64,000 nucleotides of DNA, from positions 2,806,349 to 2,870,348 of the forward strand of contig SCFE01000006.1 of NCBI GenBank assembly GCA_004352715.1. The letters are read 5' to 3'. The DNA comes from Hofstenia miamia (taxonomy: Eukaryota; Xenacoelomorpha; Acoela). Made by a program: the position numbers and the translations under genes. The notes under the pieces were generated by a model. It ran no database searches. It worked only from the letters and a program-made list of their open reading frames with translations, and had not been told where the DNA came from. Positions within the stretch are counted from its first letter, which is position 1, and each line of letters begins with the position of its first letter. Shown in pieces: positions 1 to 14,639 of the stretch.

Positions 1-42
<42 letters not shown>
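1..42. repeat. ATT trinucleotide microsatellite
   Basis: An uninterrupted ATT/TTA run starts at the window edge. Similar tracts follow LINE fragments later in the window (22203 and 16060), so this could be the tail of an element lying mostly outside the window. Confidence 0.9.
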
Positions 43-1216
43 TGATCTTTTTAAAATTAATGTAAACTTTATTAAGCTTTTGTACTTACAGGTTATTTTT
101 CGTTGTCAGTAGCGGCCTTATGATGGCCGCACACTAACTAAATCCAATGATACGTTTCACAATTATTAACTGAAAGGCTAGGATGAGTTTCAGACTCAAA
201 TAAATAAGAAATAGTGGTGTAATATTGGACCATAAAAATTCTCTGTATGCACATTTAAATATAGCCAATGCTGCTCTTATTTAAAGACACGTATAAGTAC
301 AAGTACTCAATCTACGATTAGATGGTTGTTGCTTGGACTAAAATATCTTCAGGATTTTCTGCTTCTTTATGTTCTTTGGAGATAACGGTTTTCTTTTCAC
401 AGATACACTAATTTTAATGAATTACTCGTACCTAATTAATACAAACATTTTAATATGAGAATGTCACACAATTATTTGATAAATTTTTTAGTTTTTAGGA
501 ATATAACCAGTACAGCTTGACACAGAAATAAAGTAGCTGTCTGATGATGTCTCTTATCTCTCAAAATGTTGTCATTTGCAGACTTCAGTTTGTAACATCT
601 TTCAATAGTTTCAAAATACTATGACAAACTTTCACCACCTTTCTATCAAATTTTGCATTGCGTGGGATTTGAGATTTATAACACTGTCTTAAAATAGTAC
701 TCGGTTGAAATTTTCATTTTAAAATTATATTTTTATGGATTTTGTGTTTTGCGGTATTCTTCGCTTGAAAGGAATGCTTACTAAAACATAAAAATATTGT
801 TTATAAAAAATTATCATGTCTTTTCGCTTCAAGTTCTCATCATTATGCTATATACCAAATTTCATAAAAATAGCATGACCTTTAAAAAACACAATGTTGC
901 TGATCAGGAAATTGAATTTGTTATTTTGCATTAGGAATAATATGAGGCCGCAGCTATCAAAATATTAAAATTCATTAATGTTTACTTATTTCTATTATTT
1001 AGTCAATCGTTATTTTTGTAGAAAAACATTTTGATTTGTTTGCATTGAATCAAGCAAGCGTTCTTCGCTCCTTCCATTTTGAAGTGTTAATCTAAATCGC
1101 ATTCAAACTAAAAGTCCTGTATAATTTTCTTTGAAAATTACTAAAAAATAAAATTAACTATGATAAATTAGATTAGTAAATTGAAGCATTTTGCAAATTG
1201 ATGCATAATTTCCATA
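43..1216. other. AT-rich stretch without recognised genes
   Basis: No supported coding region on either strand. A short GC-rich palindrome (GCGGCC, 7-base spacer, GGCCGC) lies near 111-129. The block is bounded on both sides by ATT microsatellites. Confidence 0.5.

Positions 1217-1275
<59 letters not shown>
1217..1275. repeat. ATT trinucleotide microsatellite
   Basis: About 19 units of ATT with no interruption. Confidence 0.93.
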
Positions 1276-1276
<1 letters not shown>

Positions 1277-1916
1277 TTTGTTTATTATATTTTAATAAAT
1301 CTTACGAATCAGTAAATAATCTTTTAAATAACAAGCATACATTATAATATTCGAAAAATTAGGCTCTAGAAAATAATACATTTAAAAAATTATAATAAGA
1401 AGTAATATATATAGTGTGATGGAAAACTGAAGGATTTAACATTTTTTAAAGCAATATATTTTTATATATTGAATGAAAAAGTATTGAAAAAGTATTTTGT
1501 CTTTAAAGTTAAAATACATTAATTAAGTTTTTTCTATAGCAAAATGTCAAAGCTGTATTTAAACAGCAGTTGACTTTATAATTGGAAGCCATACCAACTT
1601 GAAGTATTGCATCAGATGGCAATAAAAGAGTTGAAAAAATCAAAGTTAGATAGATATTAAAAAGTGTCATGTGAAACGGTTATTCAAAATGAATATTTAA
1701 TGCTGATGCATTTCGAAGTGCACTTCAACTTCAACCTCCTTTAGCTACAGATACAGTATATCAGAAATTTCTAAACTAATATTTCGAATTACATTATAAT
1801 TTCAAACACTGGCGTCTGATAAGGTAGCTTTTCAATGATGCTGCAAGGAACACTATAAAGTTCCTGTACCATGTAATACGAATATTTGAAAATTGAATTG
1901 TGTACATCAAAAGTGA

Positions 1917-1918
1917 GG

Positions 1919-1962
<44 letters not shown>

Positions 1963-2187
1963 NNNNNNNNNNNNNNNNNNNNNNNNNNNNNNNNNNNNNN
2001 NNNNNNNNNNNNNNNNNNNNNNNNNNNNNNNNNNNNNNNNNNNNNNNNNNNNNNNNNNNNNNNNNNNNNNNNNNNNNNNNNNNNNNNNNNNNNNNNNNNN
2101 NNNNNNNNNNNNNNNNNNNNNNNNNNNNNNNNNNNNNNNNNNNNNNNNNNNNNNNNNNNNNNNNNNNNNNNNNNNNNNNNNNNNNNN

Positions 2188-2217
<30 letters not shown>
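1917..2217. repeat. AT dinucleotide microsatellite enclosing an assembly gap
   Basis: Alternating AT runs on both sides of 225 undetermined bases (1963-2187). The gap probably represents an unresolved longer AT array. Apparent open frames through it (poly Tyr-Ile) are translation of the microsatellite. Confidence 0.95.
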
Positions 2218-2218
<1 letters not shown>

Positions 2219-2219
2219 C

Positions 2220-5200
2220 ATATACACTGAGGCGAAGTTTTGTTTTAAAGGTGCACATTATATGGTGACAATATGGCTCTATTATAGTTGGGTATGACTG
2301 GTCTAGAACATTCTGAAACCTGACCCAATTCAAATAACACAGATGCTTTTTCCAGCAAATTTAAAGAAGAAAGTAATTTTTTACATTATATGCTTTAAAT
2401 ATGATAAATTTTTGTGTCAGTTTGTTAAACAGTATCCTTATATAAAGATAAATGAATTGTGGTATTTCAACAATTGTTCTTAAAATGCACACCTATGAAA
2501 TACAAACGGATGAATTCTGTTAAGAAGACCTAAACATTAGAGAAACAGTTATTCTAAGTTTTGATAATATTATTAATACGTTATTTTACTTATCATAAAT
2601 CCATTTCAGAAAACTTTTTTTTATCAATTTTCTTTTTAACAGCAATTTAACATATTTTAATATAACCGTGAGCTAAATGAACCGGTTGGCATAAGTGAAA
2701 GAGAAGAATATATTCTTGCTAAATTCTTGAACTGCAAGGATCATCTACGATATACGAATCTCTAAGTCCTAGTGAGCCTATTAATACTCAGTAATAAATT
2801 TATTAGGCTTCCTTCATCTTAATAGGATGAAAAACAATGCAAGGCTTTGTCGCTCTGTCCAGATTTTAGCCAAAAGTCAATGTGAACAGGTCATAATGAA
2901 TATTCACTATTTTTAAAATTTGTGTGTCCTACACAATTTGTTTCAATTCAACATCAGGTGAAATGAGTTACTATAAAACAATAAGAGATTAAAAAGATAA
3001 ATGCCAAATAAACTTGGAAATGCAAAGTTGTATATTTGATAACATAAATAATTCCACAGTTGCTCATAATAGAGAAAGAGTGAACTTAAATACATACACC
3101 CAAAATAATTTCAAGAAATTTTTTCGAAAGCGATGGAAGAAAGTAATATATACACTACATTAATGAAAAAATATTGTCCATCCACTGTAATATGTAATTT
3201 TGGAAGATTGATATTGCAAACTCAAAAAACCAGACATTAATGTTCTAATCTTACTGTATTTTCTGGTGCTATAATACAACATTGATATATGCTTCTAATA
3301 TCTGAATATTGTAAGAAATTACGTTATAATGAAATATTACAAAGTAAATTTTAAAATGCATTTTATCAATGTATTTTTCCAATGGTTATTAATGTGAAAG
3401 AAATACAACTGAAGCTAAAAAATTATTAAGACAATACACGACAATACCAAAAAATTTAAATACAATGATTTCAAGAAAAAATAATTTCATCTGTGTGATT
3501 CAAACCGACCCGTGATCCGAAAAGTTGCTCAGACTTAATGGAAGCATTTACCTCCAACATTATAAGTAACCCTAACACCTGAAATATAAAACAATATCCG
3601 CTCAATGCAACACTCTTTTCATATACTTCGAACGATTAACAAAAATATTGTTAAAATATAAATTGCTTTATAGGCATTTATACAAATCCAATACATACAC
3701 GGAGAAACGAAGTGTAGAGTGAAATTACAATCGTGCCAGAAGCATTGATGATTTTGGAAAAGCCATTGAGAAATTCTGCCTTTAATATTATTATTAATAT
3801 ATACAAAGTGGAATTAATTCGTAGACAAGATAATTTCATTAATTGACGCTTTTATGATCTGAACAAATTAGAAATTGAATGTTTTAACGATTCCGCTAAT
3901 TTCACATTTTTCAAATCAGTCGCATTTTCCCCATAATTTCGTTTAAAAAATTTCGAGCTTGTAATTTCACAGATTGTTTGCTTCAAACTGAGAAATGTGT
4001 CATCCAATGTGTGCAAAAATATTAAACTATGTCAATGAACTAGTTATTATTTCAAATGCAATTGTTGCAGCAAGGTCATTTAAAAAATTAACTTACTTTG
4101 CTCAATATTGAAATAGATCAATGATCCCAAATTTTGTAACAATATTTTTTTGCAATGGAATAAAAATAGATTAAATTAGAAAATCAAACACTCTATTTTA
4201 AAAGAAAAAGAAAACATTTTAAGCCGATATTCTAGCAATAGCACACTGTTAACAGTCACATTATCAATAGACCCACGCCCCTCAAGATTACATGGCAATG
4301 TGATGTTCAGCTAGCTGCAATAGCCCAGAAAGTTACAAAAGTACCATTTCAATGCTTAGTATGTTGATGTGGCCCTTAATAAGTTTACCTTAACTTTTTA
4401 ATGTAAAATTAGCAATAAGGCAATAACCATAAGTTTGTCCAGACAGGCAGATACTTTCTTATTTAGTATTTGAGCAATCTTTTGCATATATATATATATA
4501 TATATATATAACATGCCTTACTAAAGCATGGGCCAACCTGACGATAGCCCACGATCCGCGTATACATGAAAGATTAGAATATAAGTATTTTCTTATAGTT
4601 GTTAGAATACAAATATAACAAATTTACCATTCAATTAATCATTTTCTAAATAAAAAATGCTATTCTATAGTTGATGTTGGATTCTCTATGTACTGTGTTA
4701 ATAAGATGAAAAACGCTTACTATAATCTAACTTGCAGAAGAAGCAAAATCCTTGATTGAAAAGCAATCCTTGAACTTCAATCATGTGCATAACTTTACTA
4801 CTGAAAAAAGTGGATTTGAAAGTGTTTGTTCAATCTTGATTACTTCTCTTCTTCAGTATATATTTTGCGTCATTTACGGTTTATTAATGGAGAACAATCA
4901 GTTCTATAAATGAGTAAAAAAGAGGAGATATTTGTGATAATCACAAAACTTACTTTGATGTACTTTCACTATCAAAAATGTTAAGTAAATCTGCTTAAAA
5001 ATATAAAGAATGGTTTTAGTTTTTTCCAATTGGAAATCAAACAAAGGTATATAATAAATGTAATCAAATTGTTTTAGCAAATTGAAATATTTTTCTTTAA
5101 AATCTCAAAAGTCCAGAAGTGTTAATTCACTTATTCTGTGTCACGCATTGCATTTCAAGTACCTAGAATCCAAAAAAATGGATTAGTTGACATGTATTTG

Positions 5201-8200
5201 AATGGTGGTTTTCCAAAGAATCATGATTATACTTTCAATAGCTTAAATTATTTAAATACTAACCGAAGTAATATTTTGTCCATTGAATGAACTGAACACA
5301 ACAGAACGAATAATGCTGAGATGCACAGGCACATTGAAGTTATGGCTAAACTTGTGAGACTAATTACTAAGCTATTTTGCTAAAATATTTCAATAAATGA
5401 AATATATTTCTTTTAAACTGTTAAACAATTTTTTTTGATCCGCCATATAGCGTAAAATATAGTAGAAATAATTTTTTGACAAATTTCAGTTATGTTTTTT
5501 ACAATTTGAAATGATAAAGGATCATATTCATTTATTTATTAACATTATATGAGAAATTATTTTGAATTTTCTTAATGAAATTTCAAGTTGAAAATTAATT
5601 CTGACCACATGCACAAGAGTTCAAGAAAATTAGTTGCACCAAAATTCAACTGAATTTAACATAAATAATAGTTTTTGATAACAAATTACTCCATTCAACT
5701 AATAACTAATGGCAAGGTTTTTATTTACCAAAAAGTCTGTTTTGTAAAAATGACAGTTGCACTTTGAATAGCACTGCATTGTTTTTCTTAACAGTTGAAA
5801 AATATTGAATTTTAAAAAAAATTAAAAACATTAAGAATAAATTTTTTAATAAATGTAAAGATGTATACTTATATAAACTCTCAGACTTATAACGTTCATA
5901 AATAAAAGTGAATTTGTAGCCAGCATAAAAGACAAAAAAATTGAATGCTTGTAAATACCATTTCGAGATTTTAAAAGTGAGAACCTACATAATGTTATCT
6001 TAGAACAATAATTTTCAACTTCACATTGAAATGTTTCAGAAACAAATATGAATGCAACAATGTATTTAGAAATAAAGGTTTGTGTGTTTGCTAAATTAAA
6101 CACAAAATTATCCAAGTAAATTACAATATTAAGACTGAATTGAACTAATTAGTGAAAGATTTTAATGCGAACTAGACAATGAAAATTGAAATAAACTTCT
6201 CCACCTTTAAAGACATCCTTCTGTGTAATAGTTGTTTGAAGACAAAAGAAAACAATTGCTGTGCCTAAAGGACAAGAAGGCATGTCTGCGCAATTAAAAT
6301 GTTGTCTTCAATACCATTTTTCTAGACGCATGAAAAATTACAACATTAACACAGATAAAAATATTCTAGGATGAAATAATTTAACAACATTTAAACTAAA
6401 TAGCCCACCTACATTTTCAATTATTGTCTCATACATTTCTATTTCTTAAGCAAGGATTAAGAAAATATTTTTAAAAATTATGTGCAACAATTTTAAGTAC
6501 TCCTAAGATTTGAATTGACATCTTAAAATTTTAAGTGAAGTTGAAATACTTGACTTAAATTTTAGAGATACGAAATGTTGTACACAAAGGAGTTAAAATT
6601 TCCTATTGAAAATTAAAGGATGGTCTTACATATTTTGATTTTGTCAACATTTACAATAACAATACCTGCTTTAAATGTATTAATCGACTCCTTTGATTAA
6701 AAAATAAACGTTAATTGTGCATGAATTGCATTATTTTCCAACAGCATTGTTCACAAATGCTGACAGATTTTTGTCACTCATTTTCTAGTGAGGGAACGCC
6801 TTAAATTCCACTTGGTGCCAGTGTTTCTCATAATACGAAATCTAAGTAAAGCGAGTGAGTAATAACAAAACATAATATTTGCATTTTAAATGCTTATGCA
6901 CTATATATCTAGTTGAAAAATCTCAAAGTTTTTCAGTTCAAAAAGTTCAATTTATTATTAGAGAAACACATTACATTTTTCAACTTAACTATTTCAATGA
7001 GCGCTTCCAAATGCCTTCTCAATGTTCGCTTTTTGTAATTCAAGACTTTCAAAATTGTAATATTAATTGCATTTTATTTTTCAGTGAGGCCTTTATTTCA
7101 AAATTCAAAATTAGCTCACTTTTTATGCCTGAAATTAACTGCGTGGTTCTATAGTCACTTGAAGAACTATTTCCTATTTGGTTTCCATAATTCATATCTA
7201 AGGATAGTATTAACCCCTAGTACACTAATTACTTTTCTACAATTTATGATGCTTTCTATAAAAAAATTTCTTAAATGCTCCTAACCAACTAAATATCAAC
7301 TCTCAAATCTGAAAATAATCCTGGATAAAGAATTTAGTTGATATTAGTTGTTGCTAGCAGGCTCCTTAGACCACTTTATTATTTGAGCTCCAAGGATGGG
7401 AAGAATTTTTGCAAAAAAAAAATGTTAATATTTTCATATACTTCAAGCATTGCAATAATATTTTATAAAATTTTTCAACATAGATGTCACCAAATTCCAA
7501 GATTCTCAAATTTACCAATAGACTTAGAGAAAATGTTTTGAACATTTGAACAAAACATTTTAGTACTTTAAAGTCACAAGGAAAGATTACCGTTAAAATG
7601 TATTAAATTATAAATCATAAAGAAGTGTACAATTTGTTATCAAATTTGATTATGTAGATTTTACAATCAATGCATGTTATCACAATGCATGCTATTTCAA
7701 GGCACAGAATTATATTTTGAGAATTTCACAACTCACCATAGTGCTGTGAGTCAACATCAAAATTTGTCAAGGAAATACGTCATCCCTAATTGAGCATTCT
7801 TTGATGGAGCGATATTTATTACGTCAATTTTCTTAACTTCTATGGTAGTCATTGGTAGTTTAAACAGCCTTTTTAATTAGTAAAGTGTCCATAGTGTATC
7901 ACTTACGGATACCATATACTTGTGAAATCATAAATCTAACAGGAAGAAAACCTACAATTGAATTATAACAATTTTCAGAATGGCAGAAAAAATGAATTTC
8001 AAGGAAGCTAAAAATACAAGACATCAAATGATAATTTTCTTGAATATTGATTAATGAATTAAATGCAATATTTCATATGATAATTTCCCAAAATGGAGAA
8101 CTTTCCATGCCTATAGAAAGCGTTGTAAGGAAGGTGAAGGAAACAATAACACCTGGTACAGTTTTTGTGGATGTTCTTAGAAAGATATTGTAGATAACTC

Positions 8201-9235
8201 TTACTTGCCGAATGGAATCGATCGTATTTCATCATTATTTTTAATATAAGAAAAACGTTCTAAATTCGTTCGTTCAGCTTTAAGTGAGCGATTCAAATAT
8301 TTGAACTTTGAGTTTACGTGTGACCCACAATTACTTATATATTTTAATAGAATCAAATGCACTAGGTCTTAGAAAAAATTTGACAGAATTCAAAATTGAA
8401 GAAATATGCTGCTTTATTTTTTGAACTTAAGTCTGGTATGTTGGTCAAAAACTTTGCAAACAACTTTATGTTAAAAATATGCCTACCTCGACTACAAACA
8501 ATGCACGTATTTAAGTTCTGAAGATATTTGCTTAGTAATAAAGAACTAAATCATTGAATCAATAATTCTAGCTTTGAATGCGGGAATAAAAGTAAAGTAA
8601 ACGTACAAGAATTTCAAAATAGATATTTTCAATTATAAAATAATATATTTCATGAAGCAAACATTCAAATTATGCAAGGCAGCAAATTTTCAAAGCAACT
8701 TAGCTTTACATACATACCCTCATAATGATATTTTAATGAGAATAACGACACAGAAGCATAACGGGCATCTTTCTTCGGAAAAAAAATATTTCTCAATATT
8801 TTAGTGAAGGAAAATTATGCGAGAGATTTGGTAGATCTTTCTAAAAATTTTACTATTTCCTGGAGGAATGAGACATACAATACTTCCAGGTAAACACTGT
8901 AAAATTAATTACCAAATAATATAAATTATTCAGTTTTCATTGTCTAGTCTGATCCTCATTATTTCTCACGGTATCCTAAACATCACAAACACTCAAAATT
9001 AAGATGTATCATTGCGTTGCAAGTAAGATCATACGGGTCAGTTGAGCCCTATAGGAATACTGGAACTAAATATTTAAAAAAAAACTGGATCTAACATGTG
9101 GTTGGAACAAGAGTATTACGCATCATTTTTACCATTTTTGCCAAAATTGACAATGTGCCACATGAGAACATGTAACCAGAAAATTTCAAAATAATGGTAT
9201 GGTTCTAGATTCTAAACAAGTACGATGATGTTTTT
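2220..9235. other. Gene-free AT-rich region
   Basis: About 7 kb in which I see no supported gene, RNA or intact mobile element. The open frames of 60-90 codons at 5846-6115 and 6879-7541 have random AT-driven composition with no motif. A short AT microsatellite lies at 4487-4510. Confidence 0.55.
4487..4510. repeat. Short AT microsatellite
   Basis: A run of 12 AT units inside non-coding sequence. Confidence 0.85.
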
Positions 9236-9249
9236 TAAGATTGAGACCA

Positions 9250-9832
9250 ATAAATTTATTATGCTGTAGATTCCTACATGCAAGTCTCTGTTGAAGTGTT
9301 TGTCTAAAAGAAAATTCCAAAAGCAGTTCCAAAGAATTGAAGCAATTCGATCATCCCCGAAAAGAAAAAATTGATATCACCAAAGTGGAAAAACTATTGT
9401 TTTTCCAATGAATGTTCTATGCTGGTAGGTGATGACCGAATTGAATTTGAGCATTGTTCTGTAAATTCTGGCATTTGACATCAAAACATTTTCACTACAA
9501 GTGTTACCTTTTATAATCATTTGAATTCTCATGCATCTATTGATTTTCAATATCAACAAGACAATAATTTTCCTTATAAATCGAAAATGATAATAGAATG
9601 CCCTGAAACATTTGGGATAACTCCTAATTTAAATTTTATAGAAAGTATATTAAAGACGATAGAATCGGAAGTCAACTGCTAGAAGAATATAAATCTTTAA
9701 CAATTTATGGGTGTTTGGCAGAAAGAATTTTATGCAATGCATTTCAAAAAATAATACAAATCTATGAATATTTTGCTTGATGCATGTCCCAATTTGAGAA
9801 CTATTATGAATACCTTATAAGGTACTTGAAAA
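9250..9832 (+). pseudogene. Tc1-like transposase remnant
   Basis: Translating the plus strand through stops and frame changes gives the Tc1 transposase order. Near 9385-9440 there is a segment reading WKNYCFSNECSML, GDDRIEF, which aligns with the family block around WSDESKF (first catalytic Asp). A QQDN block (second Asp) follows near 9558, then TPNLNFIES (the SPDLNPIEN block with the catalytic Glu) at about 9622-9648. A C-terminal piece with EFYAMHF and ACPNLRTIMN ends near 9820. The first catalytic Asp codon is AAT (Asn). The QQD to IES spacing is shorter than the usual 34 residues, so there is an internal deletion. The element is dead. I did not find terminal inverted repeats. The assignment rests on motif order. 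Confidence 0.72.
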
Positions 9833-11235
9833 ATTTATTCTACTTTTTGTGGGTTGATTTCATTCTCTCTTTAATTTTTATCGTTTATTCTTCTTTTAGC
9901 AACATTGAGTTTTCCTTAATTCTGTACAATATTTTATAATAACCATTTTCTAATCCTAACAAATATTGGGATTTTACACTTTATAATTCTTAGTTATTGG
10001 TAGCCGTACGAATCTAACCATTAATAATGACAATAAAAATAAATTATTTTCAGAGTTAAATTTGAATGATAGTTCCATCTTTTGACAAATCTATCCCTTT
10101 GTTTAAAAGATTCAATTAAAATGAAAGACGTTTTTCCATTTGTTCGTTTTTTATTTGAAATTTTTATTCATTAAAAATTATATTTAAACTTTGCAAATAT
10201 TTCAATATGTCATTGGCAAACTATGACATTACAAAGATATCTTCAGACAAAATTAAATCATGATTTATTGCAAATTTTAATAAAATTTAATTAAAGTGAG
10301 CATTTGTCTATGACGTGTTAATAGATTTGTAAGTTTGACTGATTAAAGCAGAGGAATGGAGTTATTTTAGCATATAAATTTGTATGATCAAATGTCACGT
10401 CCTATGTAAAGATAGCAATACCAGTGCTATAACTAAATCTGCTATAATCATGTCCAAAATGAAACTAAGCCGATAATCATAAAAATTCCATTTTTAAACC
10501 GTACGCAAATATTTTGATTTTCATTAATTAGAAAGAATGTATATTTAAGATCTACCATCCCATCATTGATTTGTCTAAGTTAATACAATTCAATGTAGAG
10601 TGTTTATTGCAACACAAATGCAACATTTTGCAAATCTCAACAAATAGCTATAGCCTAATAAACTGAAAATTTCTTTTAATTTTATGGTGAAAATGTTTGT
10701 ATTTTAAATATATTGGTTTGATAATAATGTATGTATGCATTTAATTCTAATGTATGTATACATTCACACAAGTTTGCAGGTGAATAACTAAATATGCCCC
10801 ATAGCCGTTACCATAATTCATATCTATATTTATTTCTGTGTCTTATTTTCACATTGTATCTTCTTTAATCAATAGTCAATTCCAAGAAAAGAAAAGCAAT
10901 AAGAGTAGAGTTCTGAAGTATGTTGCACTGTACCCTAAGAAATTTCAATGTAACCAAAATATTGAGCTCTTTTTCTTCTGTATATAAAATTCTTGTAAAA
11001 ACAAAAACTTGTGAAAAATTATTAATGAATATGTTGCCTTACATTGCAATTATTTTCATTTTCAGAACTTGCTTTTGCAATAGTTTTTTAAAAAATGCTT
11101 AAATTACTGTAGCTTTAAATGGTGTTTTCATGCAATTTTTAATGCAGCTTTAAATAATTGTTTGCAACATTTCGCTTTTTAGCCATCGTAGCTGCAAAAT
11201 TTCCAATTTTATTTTGCAACAAAAAATCTCCTAAT

Positions 11236-11292
11236 AATAATAATAACAACAATAATAATAATATTAATAATGATAATAATAATAGTAATAAT
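11236..11292. repeat. Imperfect AAT/AAC microsatellite
   Basis: AAT units interspersed with AAC, ATT and GAT variants; an old, interrupted array. Confidence 0.85.
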
Positions 11293-11673
11293 ACGCCTCA
11301 TTTACTGTAGTTTTGTAATTAAATAGTAAAAATATAGATTACATTTCTAAAACTCTGGGGTTTCACTCCAACATCCCGCAGGAAGGAATGTCTTAATGCA
11401 GTCGTTGTTCAGCATTTTGGTGTTTAAAACCTCTGTCTCGTTGCAGTTTGGGAATATTGTGACGGGTAAATTTCCCATTAAGTGGATGGCCACAATCATT
11501 CACAATTCTATTGAATGTTTTCATGAAGGACTTTGTAAAAGCCTCGTCAATGATTTGAAATGGAATGTTTGGATTTTTTTGACAGAAAGGCGAATATATA
11601 CATGTACTTAAGTTTTAAAATATCTATACTATTGAACAATGAGATGACTAAAACACCTAGATAGTCAGGATAC

Positions 11674-11785
11674 CACGTAGTAGGTAGTATAATATATGAT
11701 GCATTCTGCCACAAACTATTGTATTAAAACACGTAGTAGGTAGTATAATATATGATGCATTCTGCCACAAACTATTGTATTAAAA
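11674..11785. repeat. 56-bp tandem duplication (2 copies)
   Basis: The unit beginning CACGTAGTAGGTAGTATAAT and ending TATTGTATTAAAA is present twice head to tail with no difference that I can see, which indicates a very recent duplication or an assembly duplicate. Confidence 0.9.
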
Positions 11786-12239
11786 TAATCTAAGCTAGGA
11801 TGGGAGGTATTCTTTGTCTACGTGGAAATTGTTTATTGAAAGTGTGACGCTAATCAGTACAAAACTTACTGCTTAAAACAGTTAATCAATATTTAATTTC
11901 ACAACAACAATTGCATAAATTTTCTGAATATATAATAATCAAAGTCGTCTAATTGAATTTTAAAAATAGTAAATCAATCTGAAATTAAATATTGCAACGT
12001 CTCTCATCGCAGGTGATACTCTACGGAAGTCGAATGTCATTTTACTATATTGAATGCCACCACGTCATTTAATTTCAAAGAAGTTCGTGGTGCCGAGAAT
12101 TACTGACTATTCGGCAAAGTAAGAAAGCAGAATCTTTATTAAAAACCGAGAACAAACAAAATTGCGGAAGTAAAGTTCAGCACACAAACGCACTTGCCAG
12201 TATAACTATCTTCAATGAAACTTACAATCCACACGTTGG

Positions 12240-12500
12240 GAAAGTGGTACAAAAACTTACTCTAATATTGTGTGAACTAAGCTGTTTAATAGAGGTAAAT
12301 TAAGTGCTTCTTTCCTCCTAAATTCAATTATCCAACACTCCTTGGAAATTTTTAATGGGGTATTTCACTGTGTGTTGTACACAGATGTCGACAAGTACTT
12401 GATTGCCCTCTAGTTATGGAACTGATTCACGCTATTTTAGAGTTGCCTTTTTGGACCACTTCCTTTAGACTTCCAAACTCATGCATGGCAAACGCAACTA
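12240..12500 (+). repeat. Dispersed repeat, copy without the TTAA insertion
   Basis: Shares blocks such as TTGGAAATTTTTA, TTTCACTGTG and CCACTTCC.TTTAG in the same order with 36700-37420. The second copy carries a piggyBac-like insertion; this one runs through the matching site (TTAT near 12413-12416) and serves as a paralogous empty site. Family unknown. Confidence 0.6.
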
Positions 12501-14094
12501 AATGATCGATTGAAGTAATGTCAATGAATCTTGAAAAAATTCAAATATAAATTCTTTGAAAAAAAATGGAAATTGTAGTGATCGACTAATCAAAAAATGC
12601 CCAACAAAATCAATACATTTAAATATGTATTTCCTACTTTCAATTCGATTAATAATACAACACAACTTAAAGTGATATTATTCTGCCTTGGTTTCACGTA
12701 TATTTTTGCTTGATTTACTCTGTTCATTTAAGTAATTTGGGTTTGGTGGACCCGCACTAGTATGGATGCGAATGCGGTTGGGTACAGTTTTTTAAAATTT
12801 TACGGCTTTGATTTGGGTTGGGATATGATTCATTTTATTCTTTATAGGCTGTCGTTGTCATCAATATATTAAAATGAGGCAGCGCCGAGAGATATAATGG
12901 GTGTAAAATTTATGTCAATTCGGCCTGTTTTATTACTCTTACTATAAAGAATTTTTGGTTTGCTAAACCAAAGCTGCATATGTTAAAAACTTGAATTTAG
13001 TTTATTTCTCAACACATTACATATAAATTCGATAGCATTAACCAAATTTGGCCTGATTTGTGTACACTGTTGCTTAGTGATTCGTTTTTTTCAATGTTGG
13101 CATAATTTTTACAAAGTCCAGGCTCATGTCCATCTCTGGTAATTTAATTAATTGTATAACAATAAAAAATTTAATTTGAGAAGGATTTGGTAAAGAAACA
13201 GTATGGTCGGAAATGGCTTACTCAGCTTCGTTGACTTCAGATGTTAACATCTATATTGTGCAGGTGAAGATTGGGTTGGGTACTGACTTATATGTAAAAT
13301 TATACCAATAAAAACATTATCGAATAGATAATTGAAAATTCAAATAGATTTTTATATTTTAGGAAGCTAATTATATGACATGGATTAATCTTTTTAAAGT
13401 GAAGAGTCTCATGTACACTGTACATGCTAAACTATTGCATTAAGGATTGTTCAATTTTTTAAGCAAATGACGCATCATGAGACTTTCCAAAAATTACATT
13501 CAAGAATTGAACATTTGTAAAATCACCTAGGTTTATTGGAATAAATCATTTAATTATATTCTGGTCAAAAACTACAACAAATGATCTGTGATAGGAAGAA
13601 AGGATGTATGAATTGACTGTAGAGAAAATTCTATAAATTCGTTTTCACAGGTGCCTTAAATTTCATATGTGACAATTTCTAAAGAAAGAAATGGGTCATT
13701 CTGCCTCAATGTTATACATTTTAGATTAGCCTTACACAAAATCTATTTTTAGAAGTCTGTAGAGCATGAAAACTTCTTAATTACAAAAATTCTTTTTGCA
13801 AGACGAATCCTTATTAATAACCTTCACAATTAATACTTTTGCTTATTTAAGTATGATAACTTTTTCTTCTCTTGATAAATTATCCCCCATCAAAGGTTAA
13901 AAATTTTTGTTGCTATAGTGTTAAACAGCAATTTAATTAGAGAAGAAACTAAAGTTCTTGTATGTGAACATTAATAAAACTGCTTTACTTTATTTTAAAT
14001 TGGTTTATCGACAAAATTGACTGAAGACACAAGAATATATTTGTACTTTTCGCAATTGTCAATGTTAAGCCATAGCAAAGAACAATATTATCAT

Positions 14095-14222
14095 TGTTAT
14101 TATTATTATTATTATTATTATTAATTTTCTTGCTTAGGACAAAGTAGCTTTTAGTTTGTAGCTTTGTACTAGCACTTTGCTTTGATTCTTATTATTTTTA
14201 TTATTATTATTATTATTATCAT
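14095..14222. repeat. Two ATT microsatellite tracts
   Basis: ATT runs at about 14095-14122 and 14189-14222, separated by a 65-bp spacer. The spacer contains TAGCTTTGTA, a word that also follows the ATT tail at 16060. Confidence 0.85.
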
Positions 14223-14639
14223 TAGACGCTAATAAATTTTCAGGTTCTACTCATTTACCTTTCTTGAAAATTAAGAAATCTTTTTATATATTTGGCGACC
14301 ACCTATCATTGGCATTTAATTAATATATAGTGAAGACTAATTTTGGGTGATAATGATGATAAAAAGAGAGATCCCCTTATTATAGGCCAATCTGAATAAA
14401 GCATCCTTATAGTAGGTTATTTGAAAAACCACTGCACACTTAAATCAAGCAATGCCTTGCATCTGAGAATAAAGTAAGTACAATTACTGAAAAATAACCT
14501 CAAATATATCCCGAAATAATTCTAGTTGCATAGTCTATCTAGACTAAAGTAAAGCTTTTTATTCAATGAACTTTAAAATTCTGGCGATTGAACTTAAAAA
14601 TTACGCATTTCAACAATTCAAATACGTTGCATATAAGTG

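Larger units (their letters stand above)
9840..14630. other. Gene-free AT-rich region with a few repeats
   Basis: No gene is supported. It contains an imperfect AAT microsatellite (11236-11292), a 56-bp tandem duplication (11674-11785), a dispersed repeat (12240-12500) and ATT tracts near 14.1-14.2 kb. On the minus strand about 11590-11400 a 55-60 codon open stretch has protein-like composition (His, Cys, Pro present), but I cannot assign it. Confidence 0.5.

Noticed and set aside
1794-2333. Open frames on both strands across the first gap with Tyr-Ile repeats
   Set aside because: Translation of an AT microsatellite and undetermined bases.
11396-11611. 71-codon plus frame and an overlapping minus stretch as a gene
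   Set aside because: The minus reading looks slightly protein-like but matches no family; too weak to call.
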